DNA from: an archaeon
GTDB lineage: Archaea; Halobacteriota; Syntropharchaeia; Alkanophagales; Methanospirareceae
Assembly (NCBI GenBank): GCA_030019325.1
Contig: JASEFB010000071.1
Span: forward strand, 1-10,642
Direction: 5' to 3'
DNA length: 10,642 bases
The notes beneath the pieces are model-generated. The model saw only the letters and a list, made by a program, of their open reading frames with translations, did not search any database and was not told the origin of the DNA. This document shows positions 1 to 6,281 of the stretch, one piece after another (position 1 is the stretch's first letter; every line of letters begins with the position of its first letter). The position numbers were made by a program, and so were the translations under genes.

Positions 1-516
1 GAGGATAAGGCTGAGAACTGCAAGAGGGCAATCAAAGCATGCGAAGAAGCCCTGAAAGTCAGAACATTTGAGCGCTTCCCGATTCAATATGCTGCTACCC
101 AGAACAATCTTGGGATTGCATACAGAACGCTTGCCAAGGTTGAGGATAAGCCTGAGAACTCCAAGAAGGCAATTAAAGCATTCGAAGAAGCCCTGAGAGT
201 CTATACTTTTGAACGCTTCCCGATGGATTATGCAATGACCCAGAACAATCTTGGGGCTGCATACGTAACGCTTGCAGAGGTTGAGGATAAGCCTGAGAAC
301 TGCAAGAGGGCGATCAAAGCATGCGAAGAAGCCCTGAGAGTCTATACTTTTGAGCGCTTCCCGATGGATTACGCAATGACCCAGACCAATCTTGGAATTG
401 CATACATAACGCTTGCAGAGGTTGAGGATAAGCCTGAGAACTCCAAGAAGGCAATAAAAGCATTCGAAGAAGCTCTTAAAGCATTTACAGAAAAAGGAAT
501 TTCCAGAAGATTATAA
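1..516 (+). CDS. TPR-repeat protein, 3' part, cut by window start and probably frameshifted near its end
   Basis: The frame is open from base 1 to a TAA at 514-516, so the true start lies outside the window. The visible part is almost entirely tetratricopeptide-like repeats of 47 residues, each with a TPR core (NNLGxAYxTLAEV ... AIKAxEEAL) plus a longer linker containing ERFPMDYAMTQ. TPR proteins form superhelical scaffolds for protein-protein contacts; the partner cannot be inferred here. The units alternate between a Cys-containing form (NCKRAIKAC) and a Ser/Phe form (NSKKAIKAF). The last residues (EKGISRRL) break the repeat pattern, whereas the next frame continues sensibly to a stop at 566-568, so a one-base insertion near the A-run at 491-495 is likely. 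It has no same-strand functional neighbour in the window. The family call is firm; the function is unknown. Confidence 0.85.
   Translation, partial: EDKAENCKRAIKACEEALKVRTFERFPIQYAATQNNLGIAYRTLAKVEDKPENSKKAIKAFEEALRVYTFERFPMDYAMTQNNLGAAYVTLAEVEDKPENCKRAIKACEEALRVYTFERFPMDYAMTQTNLGIAYITLAEVEDKPENSKKAIKAFEEALKAFTEKGISRRL
1..516 (+). repeat. Tandem 141-bp coding repeats (47-aa TPR units)
   Basis: Units begin at 1, 142, 283 and 424, each opening with GAGGATAAG, and the spacing is exactly 141 bp each time. Three units are complete and the fourth is partial. Units 1 and 3 share Cys codons where units 2 and 4 have Ser and Phe codons, which gives a 282-bp higher-order period. The very high nucleotide identity suggests recent expansion or ongoing conversion. 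More units may lie left of the window. Confidence 0.9.
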
Positions 517-568
517 CTCAGTGGTAAGCAATATTACAAGACTTCTTGATCTCTATGGAAGTGAGTAA
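497..568 (+). pseudogene. Displaced C-terminal tail of the TPR gene in the next frame
   Basis: From base 500 the frame shifted by one reads EDYNSVVSNITRLLDLYG just after a Phe-Pro, then ends in TAA at 566-568. This has the hydrophobic spacing of a capping helix and follows naturally after EEALKAFTEK, so it looks like the original end of the repeat protein. Removing one base from the GAAAAAGG stretch at 490-497 would join the two frames. Either a real frameshift or a homopolymer sequencing error would produce this. Confidence 0.5.
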
Positions 569-852
569 AGAGAGCAATGCTTTACTTGAAAACTTTGATG
601 AAAGTACAATCAACTATGGGCAGCTTGTTAAGGAACGAGAGAATGGTAGAGTTGTTGGTAAAACGATGATTTGGCATATAGAAGTATACCTCATGAGGCG
701 TGGTATCCAAGGTTGGTCAAAGAAGAACTCTATGCTTTGAAATGTAAATGTGCATAATCAATGTTTATCAGTGCTATTAATTGACGTTCAGCAGTGACGA
801 TCGAAACTGGGATGGCAGACGAAGCATCCATGGACATGGATTTAAGATATAA
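555..852 (+). pseudogene. Decayed, frame-broken coding stretch of unidentified family
   Basis: Three consecutive pieces in three frames look like protein rather than random translation. An ATG at 555, overlapping the displaced TPR stop, opens a frame containing NYGQLVKERENGRVVGK (to about 663). The next frame then reads DDLAYRS followed by IPHEAWYPRLVKEELYALK and stops at 755-757. A third frame from 781 reads DDRNWDGRRSIHGHGF and stops at 850-852. Simple indels would connect the first two pieces. The GRVV-type motif resembles stretches seen in some archaeal transposases, but I do not recognise the family with confidence. No intact product is possible from the sequence as given. Confidence 0.35.
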
Positions 853-948
853 AATTACACTAAAAAGGGTAGTCTGTACTTTGAGAAATTCCTGAGCTCA
901 ACCGATAAAGGCTGTTGCTGAAGGTGCTAAATGCAAGAGAGATTGTTG

Positions 949-972
949 TAGTGATGCCCTTGGGCGTTGCTA
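949..972 (+). terminator. Hairpin between convergent genes, possible transcript end
   Basis: TAGTGATGCCC and GGGCGTTGCTA around a TT can pair over eleven positions when read as plus-strand RNA (three of them G-U), and over eight on the minus strand. It lies 3 bp beyond the stop of the minus-strand radical SAM gene and downstream of the plus-strand remnants, where a transcript end is expected. There is no strong U-tract, so the role is uncertain. Confidence 0.25.
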
Positions 973-975
973 AGG

Positions 976-1827
976 TTAATGGGAAAATATCTCTTTTTCC
1001 AGCTTCTTTGCAAATTCTGTATCGGTAAATGCCTTTAATCGTTTGATTGTGGTATCGTAGGCATCAATCTGCTCCTCTTCTAAGGTTCTCGAATAATTCG
1101 CCGAAGGGGCGATTTCATCTAACTTCTCGATCAACATTCTTCTCTCGACCGCTGGCATAACCTTTGGATCGGTCATAGCAGCAGCTCTCGCATAGATCCC
1201 TTCATCCAGCAGATTTTTTAGCGCTTTGAACGGGAGTTCATAATAGCTTCCAATAGCTCCCGTTCGCTGAGTAAATCCTTCAGGCGTGGCTGCTTTAAAC
1301 GAAACACGGACATAAAGTTTCTCTTTAAGCTCAACGAGCTGCTTTACATACGCTCCATCTGCCCCTAAAAGTATGCCATTTGTCTCCAGGATAAAAAGAG
1401 GATATTTCGAGTCTTTCACATATCCCAGAACTGATAATAAATGCTCTTTTCCCAGTGTGGGCTCGCATCCAGATAAACGGAGCTTGTTAACTTTGAGAAC
1501 TCGATAGCGTTTCCAACCCGGAGCGGTTATACCCTCTTCAGCCGCTTTGAATAGCATGTGAGCGACCTCTTTGGGGGCATAAAATTTGCCAAACCCTTCA
1601 GGGAAATCTCTCGACCAGTTGGACCAGCAATAAATACAACGCAAACAGCAACCCACCGCATAGCCCGTGGCAATACCTCGATACACCGGGACTGAATAGA
1701 TGCCTGCATACTTCCTTTCCAGCCCTTCTTTTCCTTCCCTCGTTACAATCTTCTCCGTTTCCTTTGCAAGCTCTAAAGGGTCAAAGGGTTCAAACCCGGG
1801 CGTCAAATACCGTTGATACGTTTCCAT
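976..1827 (-). CDS. Radical SAM superfamily protein, function unassigned
   Basis: The 283-residue protein carries a CX3CX2C cluster motif (Cys60, Cys64, Cys67 in GCCLRCIYCW), which binds the [4Fe-4S] cluster that cleaves S-adenosylmethionine. SGCEPTLG (119-126) takes the place of the usual GGE motif, and FILETNG (145-151) and VRVSFKAATPEGF fit later strands of the partial TIM barrel. The fold resembles the small activase-like radical SAM enzymes; no SPASM-type cysteine cluster is evident in the C-terminal third. The ATG lies 5 bp after the thiC stop codon on the same strand, so the two genes are almost certainly cotranscribed. A role linked to thiamine or another cofactor is inferred from context only. 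Superfamily assignment is firm; the substrate is unknown. Confidence 0.9.
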   Translation of the reverse strand: METYQRYLTPGFEPFDPLELAKETEKIVTREGKEGLERKYAGIYSVPVYRGIATGYAVGCCLRCIYCWSNWSRDFPEGFGKFYAPKEVAHMLFKAAEEGITAPGWKRYRVLKVNKLRLSGCEPTLGKEHLLSVLGYVKDSKYPLFILETNGILLGADGAYVKQLVELKEKLYVRVSFKAATPEGFTQRTGAIGSYYELPFKALKNLLDEGIYARAAAMTDPKVMPAVERRMLIEKLDEIAPSANYSRTLEEEQIDAYDTTIKRLKAFTDTEFAKKLEKEIFSH

Positions 1828-1832
1828 TCACT

Positions 1833-3131
1833 TCACTTCTTTAAAAATTCCCTGACCAATTTGATCGCACACAAATCACCACAGATCGAACAGGCATCGC
1901 TTTCCGAAGGTCTACTATTTTTTATTCTCTGAGCTTCCTCGGGGTTTATCGCAAGTTCAAATTGCCGTTTCCAATCGAGGTTCTTTCGTGCATATGCCAT
2001 TTCGTCGTCTAATCGTCGTGCCCTCTCTCGTTGCCCCTCTTTTACAAGGTCTGCAGCATGCGCTGCTATTTTCGTGATGATCGTCCCTTCCTTTATGTCG
2101 TTCACGGAGGGTAACGCTAAATGCTCTGAGGGTGAAACCATGCAGAGAAAATCAGCGCCATACATCCCCGCAACCGCTCCTCCTATCGCACTCACCAAAT
2201 GGTCATATCCCGGTGCAATGTCAGTAACGAGTGGTCCTAAGAGATACAGGGGTGCGAAATCAGTTATATGTTTCATCACCTTTACCGATGCTTCTATCTC
2301 GTCCAGTGGTACATGCCCCGGCCCTTCAACGAGTGCCTGGACGCCTTCTTCCCGAGCACGCTTCACCAGTTCACCAAGCGTAATGGCTTCCATGAATTTC
2401 GCACGGTCCGAAGCATCGGCAATACAACCAGGACGCATACCATCACCTAAACTGAGCGTTAACTCATACTCTTTTGCTATGTCCAGAAGATACTCATATT
2501 CCTCGTAAAACGGATTTTCGCGCTCGTTATGAATCATCCAGGCAATGAGGAACGCGCCACCCCGACTCACCGCATCTAAGATGCGGCCGCTCCTCCGCAA
2601 CCTCTCCAAAGAATTGAGATTCACACCTGCATGGATTGTAACAAAGTCTATACCGTCTTTTGCATGCTTCCTGACGGCATTGAACAGATCGTCTGAACTC
2701 ATCTCCACTACTGCTCGTACGCCAGCCTTTTCCAGAGCCGCCTGGTATATTGGTACCGTTCCCATGGGCACATCTACTTCTTTCAGAATGGTTCTTCGAA
2801 TTTCATCGAGGTCTCCACCAGTAGAGAGATCCATTACTGTATCAGCACCGTATTGTACCGCAATCCTTGCCTTCTCAACCTCCTCATCGAGGTTAACATA
2901 ATCTTTTGACGTTCCTACGTTCACGTTTACCTTCGTGCTCATCCCCGGACCAATTGCTTTGAGCGCTATCTCTCGGTCCCCTGATTTCTTCGCTCTCTTT
3001 GCATTTCTCGGAATTACCACCCTCCCAGCGTCGAGCAGTCGCTGCAATTTCTCCACGCTCACTCCCTCGACTGCGGAAACTTTCTCTAATTCTTGCTCTT
3101 CCCACTTGACGACGAAAGACTTGGTGCTCAT
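1833..3131 (-). CDS. thiC: Phosphomethylpyrimidine synthase ThiC
   Basis: ThiC is a radical SAM-type enzyme that rearranges 5-aminoimidazole ribotide into hydroxymethylpyrimidine phosphate, the pyrimidine half of thiamine. The 432-residue product shows the family signatures in order: MGTVPIYQA (123-131), EGPGHVP (269-275), GPLVTDIAPGYDH (299-311), CMVSPSEH (330-337) and a C-terminal cluster motif CSICGDLC (Cys414, Cys417, Cys421). The spacing is CX2CX3C rather than the CX2CX4C of longer bacterial enzymes such as E. coli ThiC, and the protein lacks their long N-terminal domain, as expected for the short archaeal/clostridial type. No strong Shine-Dalgarno site lies next to the ATG; a GGGGAAGGA stretch sits about 20 bp upstream. 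A TATA-type promoter lies about 75 bp upstream, and the radical SAM gene follows directly. Confidence 0.97.
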   Translation of the reverse strand: MSTKSFVVKWEEQELEKVSAVEGVSVEKLQRLLDAGRVVIPRNAKRAKKSGDREIALKAIGPGMSTKVNVNVGTSKDYVNLDEEVEKARIAVQYGADTVMDLSTGGDLDEIRRTILKEVDVPMGTVPIYQAALEKAGVRAVVEMSSDDLFNAVRKHAKDGIDFVTIHAGVNLNSLERLRRSGRILDAVSRGGAFLIAWMIHNERENPFYEEYEYLLDIAKEYELTLSLGDGMRPGCIADASDRAKFMEAITLGELVKRAREEGVQALVEGPGHVPLDEIEASVKVMKHITDFAPLYLLGPLVTDIAPGYDHLVSAIGGAVAGMYGADFLCMVSPSEHLALPSVNDIKEGTIITKIAAHAADLVKEGQRERARRLDDEMAYARKNLDWKRQFELAINPEEAQRIKNSRPSESDACSICGDLCAIKLVREFLKK

Positions 3132-3203
3132 TTTTTTAACGTGCTTTTTTCTTTCCTTCCCCGTTATCCACTATCCTTTACTTAATTAATTCGAGGCAGT
3201 TTG

Positions 3204-3219
3204 TATAAACTTTTTTTTT
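3204..3219 (-). promoter_or_regulatory. Archaeal TATA/BRE promoter for thiC
   Basis: Read on the minus strand, a run of nine A residues (3211-3219) precedes TTTATA (3204-3209), matching a purine-rich BRE plus TATA box. Transcription would start near base 3181, leaving a leader of about 50 nt before the thiC ATG at 3131. That leader is too short for a TPP riboswitch, and no thi-box is seen. Confidence 0.4.
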
Positions 3220-3222
3220 CCA

Positions 3223-3363
3223 TGTTTACCGCGGAGCCCACAAAGAACCCGGAGAGTCAGGAAAATCGTTCACCACTCGGCGAATGCCGTCCTTCAAGAC
3301 CTTGACATTTGAGTCTCTCTTTTTCCATCATCTCAGTGCTCTCCGCGATCTTGGCGGTAAACA
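3223..3363. repeat. Inverted repeat flanking the GxxExxY remnant
   Basis: A perfect 10-bp arm, TGTTTACCGC at 3223-3232, is inverted at 3354-3363. Each arm continues inward with looser GGAGAG-like similarity (GGAGCCCACAAAGAACCC on the left). Purine-rich ACCGCNGAG-type stretches of this sort are common in intergenic regions of many archaea and bacteria next to GxxExxY genes. The right arm ends 9 bp before the UPF0280 stop codon. Confidence 0.5.
3226..3331 (-). pseudogene. Collapsed GxxExxY-family gene (first and last codons only)
   Basis: On the minus strand ATGATGGAAAAAGAG at 3331 gives MMEKERLK, like the start of GxxExxY proteins (PDDEXK-type fold). From 3309, in a shifted frame, NVKVLKDGIRRVVNDF continues through PDSPGSLWAPR to a TAA at 3228-3226, matching the usual C-terminus of that family (LINFNV..LKDGIKR-VN). 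The roughly 100 internal codons, including the GxxExxY motif and nuclease core, are gone, so no function remains. Outside it, TGTTTACCGC (3223-3232) and GCGGTAAACA (3354-3363) form an inverted repeat. Family recognition rests on the two ends only. Confidence 0.55.
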
Positions 3364-3371
3364 AATACTCC

Positions 3372-4097
3372 CTATCTTGCTTCTTTCGTTCTGACGATTT
3401 CCGGAATTCTTCCCCACGTCGCAAGCGTGTCCTTATAGATAACCAGCGCACCTTCAATGCCTTCCACATGGCTGATCGAGCGGAAAGCGTCTGGGATAGA
3501 ATGCGCATCAGTTACCGCATTGCCGAGCGCGGTAGCTGCGGCGTCTGACAGAGATGCACTCTTGCTTATCACCGTTGCGGCATCAGCAATTCCAAAGCTT
3601 ATAGAATGCCCGACCGTTCCTGAAGAGGTGCATATACCTATTAAAGAGGAAGACGGTTTTATCCGAAGCGCAATTTTGTTCGAGAAGCTACTTTCTCCTG
3701 CATATATGCCTGCAAGCACCTCTCTATCGGTGAGCAAAGCAATGTCACCACCGTTATCCACCATCGCGTAGGTCGCCCCGGCATCTCGCATCGCCTCCAC
3801 TGCGAACTCAGCTATTGTGCCTGCAACTGCTGACATCGGTCCTATGCCGAATTTGTCTGATGATTCTATCATTCTCCTCACTATCTCTGGGATCCCTTCC
3901 TTTTTTCTATCACTACCGACCTCCGTTTCATCTATCCGGTAACTTTCGAGCGTTACAAGAAAATAAGGATGCCAGCGCACGAACTTTTCCAATTCTTTTC
4001 TTCGCTGCATTATCTCCTCTTTTGCAATTTCTATGTGCCTCTTTTCATCTGCAGTTATCCATACGAAAGTCTCTTTTATCCTGAAGCTCTCTTTCAT
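3372..4097 (-). CDS. UPF0280 family protein (COG2122, ApbE superfamily)
   Basis: This 241-residue protein matches the archaeal UPF0280 group, a relative of the ApbE flavin transferases. Visible signatures are GPMSAVAG (86-93), VDNGGDIAL (113-121), GICTSSGTVGHSISFG (154-169) and ADAATVISKSASLSDAAATA (171-190), corresponding to the ApbE-fold glycine-rich and substrate-pocket segments. In methanogens the family has been linked, with DUF39 and NIL/ferredoxin proteins, to homocysteine formation from aspartate semialdehyde; none of those partners is in this window. The ATG follows GGAG with no spacer, which is too close for a working Shine-Dalgarno site. A TATA-like element centred about 22 bp upstream suggests a leaderless transcript. 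It is separated from thiC by about 240 bp. Confidence 0.92.
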   Translation of the reverse strand: MKESFRIKETFVWITADEKRHIEIAKEEIMQRRKELEKFVRWHPYFLVTLESYRIDETEVGSDRKKEGIPEIVRRMIESSDKFGIGPMSAVAGTIAEFAVEAMRDAGATYAMVDNGGDIALLTDREVLAGIYAGESSFSNKIALRIKPSSSLIGICTSSGTVGHSISFGIADAATVISKSASLSDAAATALGNAVTDAHSIPDAFRSISHVEGIEGALVIYKDTLATWGRIPEIVRTKEAR

Positions 4098-4113
4098 CTC
4101 CTCTCAGGTCTCG

Positions 4114-4126
4114 CTATATTTTAATA
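4114..4126 (-). promoter_or_regulatory. TATA-like promoter for the UPF0280 gene
   Basis: The minus strand reads CTATTAAAATATAG, an AT-rich TATA-type element whose centre is roughly 22 bp before the ATG at 4097. That distance fits an archaeal leaderless mRNA starting at or very near the start codon. The assignment rests on pattern and spacing only. Confidence 0.35.
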
Positions 4127-4186
4127 GCTCCACTTTACTTTAAATTAGCAGCGCAGGCATATTTGTATTGGAGTCCAGTGAGTAAG

Positions 4187-4237
4187 ATGGTTAGCGCTAT
4201 AATCTCTCAATTTCGAATGGTGCCCCCTTTAAAGTGA
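4187..4237 (+). other. Possible 16-codon leader ORF before the asparagine-synthase-like gene
   Basis: An ATG at 4187, preceded by AGTGAG, opens MVSAIISQFRMVPPLK and stops at TGA 4235-4237. The stop lies inside the AAGTGAT element that appears to be the Shine-Dalgarno site for the ATG at 4243. Such an arrangement could couple translation of the two, but an ORF this short may be chance. Confidence 0.15.
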
Positions 4238-4242
4238 TAAAG

Positions 4243-5211
4243 ATGAAAAAAGATGAGAAAGAAGCAGGCATTTTGTTAAGAGAATTATTGAGCGATGCAG
4301 TGAAAAAGAACAATGCAGAGGCATTGCTGCTTTCCGGTGGGTTAGACACGAGCATTTTAGCTGCTCTTTCTAAGGATGAGGCTAAAAGTAAGAAGGCGCT
4401 TACTGTAGCCTTGGATGGAACTCATGCTCCTGATCTCGGCTATGCAAAAAGGGTAGCTCAGAAGTTTCATTATGAGCACCATCTGATTCGCATAACTGAA
4501 AGCGAAGCATTAGGAGAAATACCGATGGTAATTCGAGCGGTGAGAAGCTTTGATCCTGCCCTTCCTAATGATCTGGTCATCTACGCTGCGTTAAAAGAAG
4601 CAAAGAAGCTCGGTATAAAGAGCGTAATGACCGGAGACGGTGCAGACGAGCTTTTCGCAGGGTATTCGTACATGCACGGGCTCTCGCACGAGGAGTTGAA
4701 GACGTACATAACCGCTCTCTCAAAAACGATGTGGTTCTCCTCCAACAAGCTTGGAGCTATTCTCGGTGTGGAGATAAAACAGCCGTATTGTGGTAGAAAA
4801 ATTGTTGACTTCGCCATCGAGATGGATTCCGGCTTAAAAATAAAAGAGAAAAATGGAAGGAGATATGGGAAGTGGCTCTTAAGAAAAGCATTTGAGGAAG
4901 AATTGGGTGAGGTAGCGTGGCGAGAGAAAGACCCAATAGAGTTCGGTTCAGGAACAACAAAGCTCAGAGATATTATCAGGGGGCGCATTTTAGATACGGA
5001 GTTCGAGGAGAAAAAAAGGGAATATGGGATGGATTTCATGAATAAAGAGCATCTCTTCTTCTATGAGCTCTACAAAAATGTTGTAGGTGAAATTCCAAAA
5101 GCAAAAGAGAAGGAGAATGCATGCCCACTCTGCAAAACAAGGCTGCCGGAAGATAGGTTCCATTGCAGCATCTGCGGCTTCTGCTATCCTATTAGCAGAT
5201 ACTCTAAATAG
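4243..5211 (+). CDS. Stand-alone asparagine-synthase-type ATP pyrophosphatase with C-terminal zinc finger
   Basis: The 322-residue protein is the synthetase half of the asparagine synthase family. The PP-loop SGGLDTS (31-37) binds ATP, and TGDGADELF (130-138) is the second family signature. The N-terminal glutaminase domain with its catalytic Cys is absent, so ammonia would have to be free or supplied by a separate amidase. The C-terminus adds a CPLC-X10-CSIC metal-site pattern (Cys294, 297, 308, 311, with an extra Cys314) not found in bacterial AsnB. The acceptor may not be aspartate; related proteins amidate or adenylate other substrates. A GTG at 4234 would add three residues, but it sits inside the GTGAT Shine-Dalgarno-like site, so ATG 4243 is preferred. 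It is transcribed divergently from UPF0280. Confidence 0.88.
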   Translation: MKKDEKEAGILLRELLSDAVKKNNAEALLLSGGLDTSILAALSKDEAKSKKALTVALDGTHAPDLGYAKRVAQKFHYEHHLIRITESEALGEIPMVIRAVRSFDPALPNDLVIYAALKEAKKLGIKSVMTGDGADELFAGYSYMHGLSHEELKTYITALSKTMWFSSNKLGAILGVEIKQPYCGRKIVDFAIEMDSGLKIKEKNGRRYGKWLLRKAFEEELGEVAWREKDPIEFGSGTTKLRDIIRGRILDTEFEEKKREYGMDFMNKEHLFFYELYKNVVGEIPKAKEKENACPLCKTRLPEDRFHCSICGFCYPISRYSK

Positions 5212-5221
5212 GAACGATAAA

Positions 5222-5246
5222 TAAGAGCTAATAATGTTAGCTCTTA
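5222..5246 (+). terminator. Perfect 10-bp hairpin after the asparagine-synthase-like gene
   Basis: TAAGAGCTAA and TTAGCTCTTA form a perfect 10-bp stem around a 5-nt loop, starting 10 bp after the stop codon at 5211. The stem is AT-rich and has no long U-tract, but its position between two convergent genes fits a transcript end or a stabilising 3' hairpin. Confidence 0.45.
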
Positions 5247-5342
5247 ATGATAGGTGATTGGGAAAAATCTACGAATGGAAATTAGGGGGTGGAGACACTT
5301 TATGTTGTCGCATGTGCAGTTCGAGCATATCCAATCCTATTA

Positions 5343-5990
5343 TTATACCAACTCCATCTCCTTCAGCACATCCAGAACCGGTGGTGGATTCCACAACCAT
5401 TCTCCCCTAATCCAGAACCCTTGTATGATTTCAGAATGATATACCCCATGCTCATCCTCTACTCGCCTCTCATATCTTCTTTCTTTCAATATGAAGAAAT
5501 CCGCCCGCTTCAAATCAGGGTCAAGTACCCAATATTCTTTCACACCACCGATTTCATATTCAGCAAATTTCTCTCCCCTGTCCCTCAATCTGCTCTCCTC
5601 GGATACAATCTCAATGACGAGGTCTGCGGGACCCTCAAGATATGTATTCTTGAGCATGCTGAGGTTTTCTTCTCTCACAAAGATTATATCAGGCTCTCTC
5701 CCCGGCAAGTCCCGCCCGGTCTTCATCTGGAACGGTGCAGGGCAGATAACCCCCAATTTTTTTATCTCCAGATAAATGGATAGCAGCGAGATAAGCCATC
5801 TTGCAAGATCTTGATGTCCATAGGATGCTGGCGAATACCTCACTATTTTTCCATTCACCCATTCAGCTAAGGTGTCTTCGTCACAAAAATCCAGGAAGTC
5901 TTCGTAACTCATGTATTCTTCTTTATCTTTCGCACCTTCTATCTCTTTTCTTTCCATTTCTTCCCCCAATTTTTTGGTGGTTTTCATCAT
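5343..5990 (-). CDS. Uma2 family (DUF820) PD-(D/E)XK endonuclease-like protein
   Basis: The 215-residue protein has the Uma2 layout: an N-terminal SYEDFLDFCDEDTLAEWVNG (28-47), then the restriction-enzyme-like core with GREPDIIFV (Asp101), ADLVIEIVSEESRLRDRGEK (Glu127, Lys141) and KFAEYEIGGVKEYWVLDP. The Asp, Glu and Lys of a PD-(D/E)XK site are all present, so it should be able to fold as a nuclease. The biological role of these widespread proteins is unknown. The frame stays open to a GTG at 6095, but the ATG at 5990 has a GGAGGAG Shine-Dalgarno site 11 bp upstream and a TATA box about 50 bp upstream, and gives a normal family length. The extra upstream residues look like part of another coding stretch. 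It is convergent with the asparagine-synthase-like gene. Confidence 0.88.
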   Translation of the reverse strand: MMKTTKKLGEEMERKEIEGAKDKEEYMSYEDFLDFCDEDTLAEWVNGKIVRYSPASYGHQDLARWLISLLSIYLEIKKLGVICPAPFQMKTGRDLPGREPDIIFVREENLSMLKNTYLEGPADLVIEIVSEESRLRDRGEKFAEYEIGGVKEYWVLDPDLKRADFFILKERRYERRVEDEHGVYHSEIIQGFWIRGEWLWNPPPVLDVLKEMELV

Positions 5991-6033
5991 CAGTGAAAAT
6001 TCTCCTCCAGCAGATATAATTTCAACCTCACCC

Positions 6034-6046
6034 TTTATAAATCTTA
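6034..6046 (-). promoter_or_regulatory. TATA box for the Uma2 gene
   Basis: The minus strand reads CTTAAGATTTATAAAGGG, a TATA box (TTTATAAA, 6034-6041) preceded by a BRE-like purine stretch. The predicted start of transcription near 6012 lies just before the GGAGGAG ribosome site (6002-6008) and 22 bp before the ATG at 5990. The element lies inside the frame that extends upstream of that ATG, which supports the shorter start. Confidence 0.4.
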
Positions 6047-6061
6047 AGTTATCACTCTTCA

Positions 6062-6205
6062 TCATCCTGAGCTTAAACGCCTCGTAAGATTCCACCGAAT
6101 TTTTCCATCAAACTCTATTCTGTCTTCCACGGGCAAGAAAATCTTCTCTTCCTCTCTATCCTTAACCCTGTGCAACTTGAGATTGAGTTTTCCCACTGAT
6201 CTCAC
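6062..6205 (-). pseudogene. Short coding-like ORF upstream of Uma2, possibly split by a lost G
   Basis: From a GTG at 6205 a 47-codon frame reads RVKDREEEKIFLPVEDRIEF and DGKIRWNLTRRLSSG, then stops at TGA 6064-6062. Its last residues look unnatural. Adding one G at the GG near 6094-6095 would instead continue it as DGKIRWESYEAFKLRMMKSD and on into the Uma2 frame. Both frames have protein-like composition on either side of that point. It may be a small ancestral gene, or an N-terminal segment once joined to Uma2. I do not recognise the family. Confidence 0.35.
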
Positions 6206-6253
6206 ATCTTATAATCTTTAATAAGAAATCTTTTAGCACAGTTTTAAAATCCG

Positions 6254-6281
6254 GAAAAAGAGGTCTTTTAACCTCTTCTTC
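6254..6281 (-). terminator. Terminator hairpin at the end of the surface-protein operon
   Basis: On the minus strand GAAGAAGAGGT pairs with ACCTCTTTTTC over eleven positions (one G-U) around a 6-nt loop. The loop holds the TAA stop of the PEF-CTERM gene, and the 3' arm contains a run of five U residues. Both the position and the U-rich arm fit a transcription terminator. Confidence 0.5.

Noticed and set aside
1..516. CRISPR-like array
   Set aside because: The 141-bp units are contiguous and coding, with no unique spacers between short repeats.
853..948. Further coding remnant or RNA gene between the decayed stretch and the radical SAM gene
   Set aside because: No frame gives a convincing protein-like run and no tRNA- or ncRNA-like fold was seen.
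2074..2901. Several plus-strand open frames of 60-144 codons opposite thiC
   Set aside because: They are antisense shadows of a firmly identified thiC gene, with low-complexity Ser/Pro-rich translations and no family motif.
3132..3225. TPP riboswitch in the thiC leader
   Set aside because: The predicted leader is only about 50 nt and no CUGAGA or ACCUGA-type thi-box elements are visible.
4234..4236. GTG start for the asparagine-synthase-like gene (and likewise GTG 6777 for the PEF-CTERM gene)
   Set aside because: In both cases the GTG is part of a GTGAT Shine-Dalgarno site placed four bases before an ATG, so the ATG is the better start.
5289..5783. Plus-strand frame of 164 codons opposite Uma2
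   Set aside because: It overlaps the whole 3' half of a recognisable Uma2 gene in antisense and shows no motif of its own.
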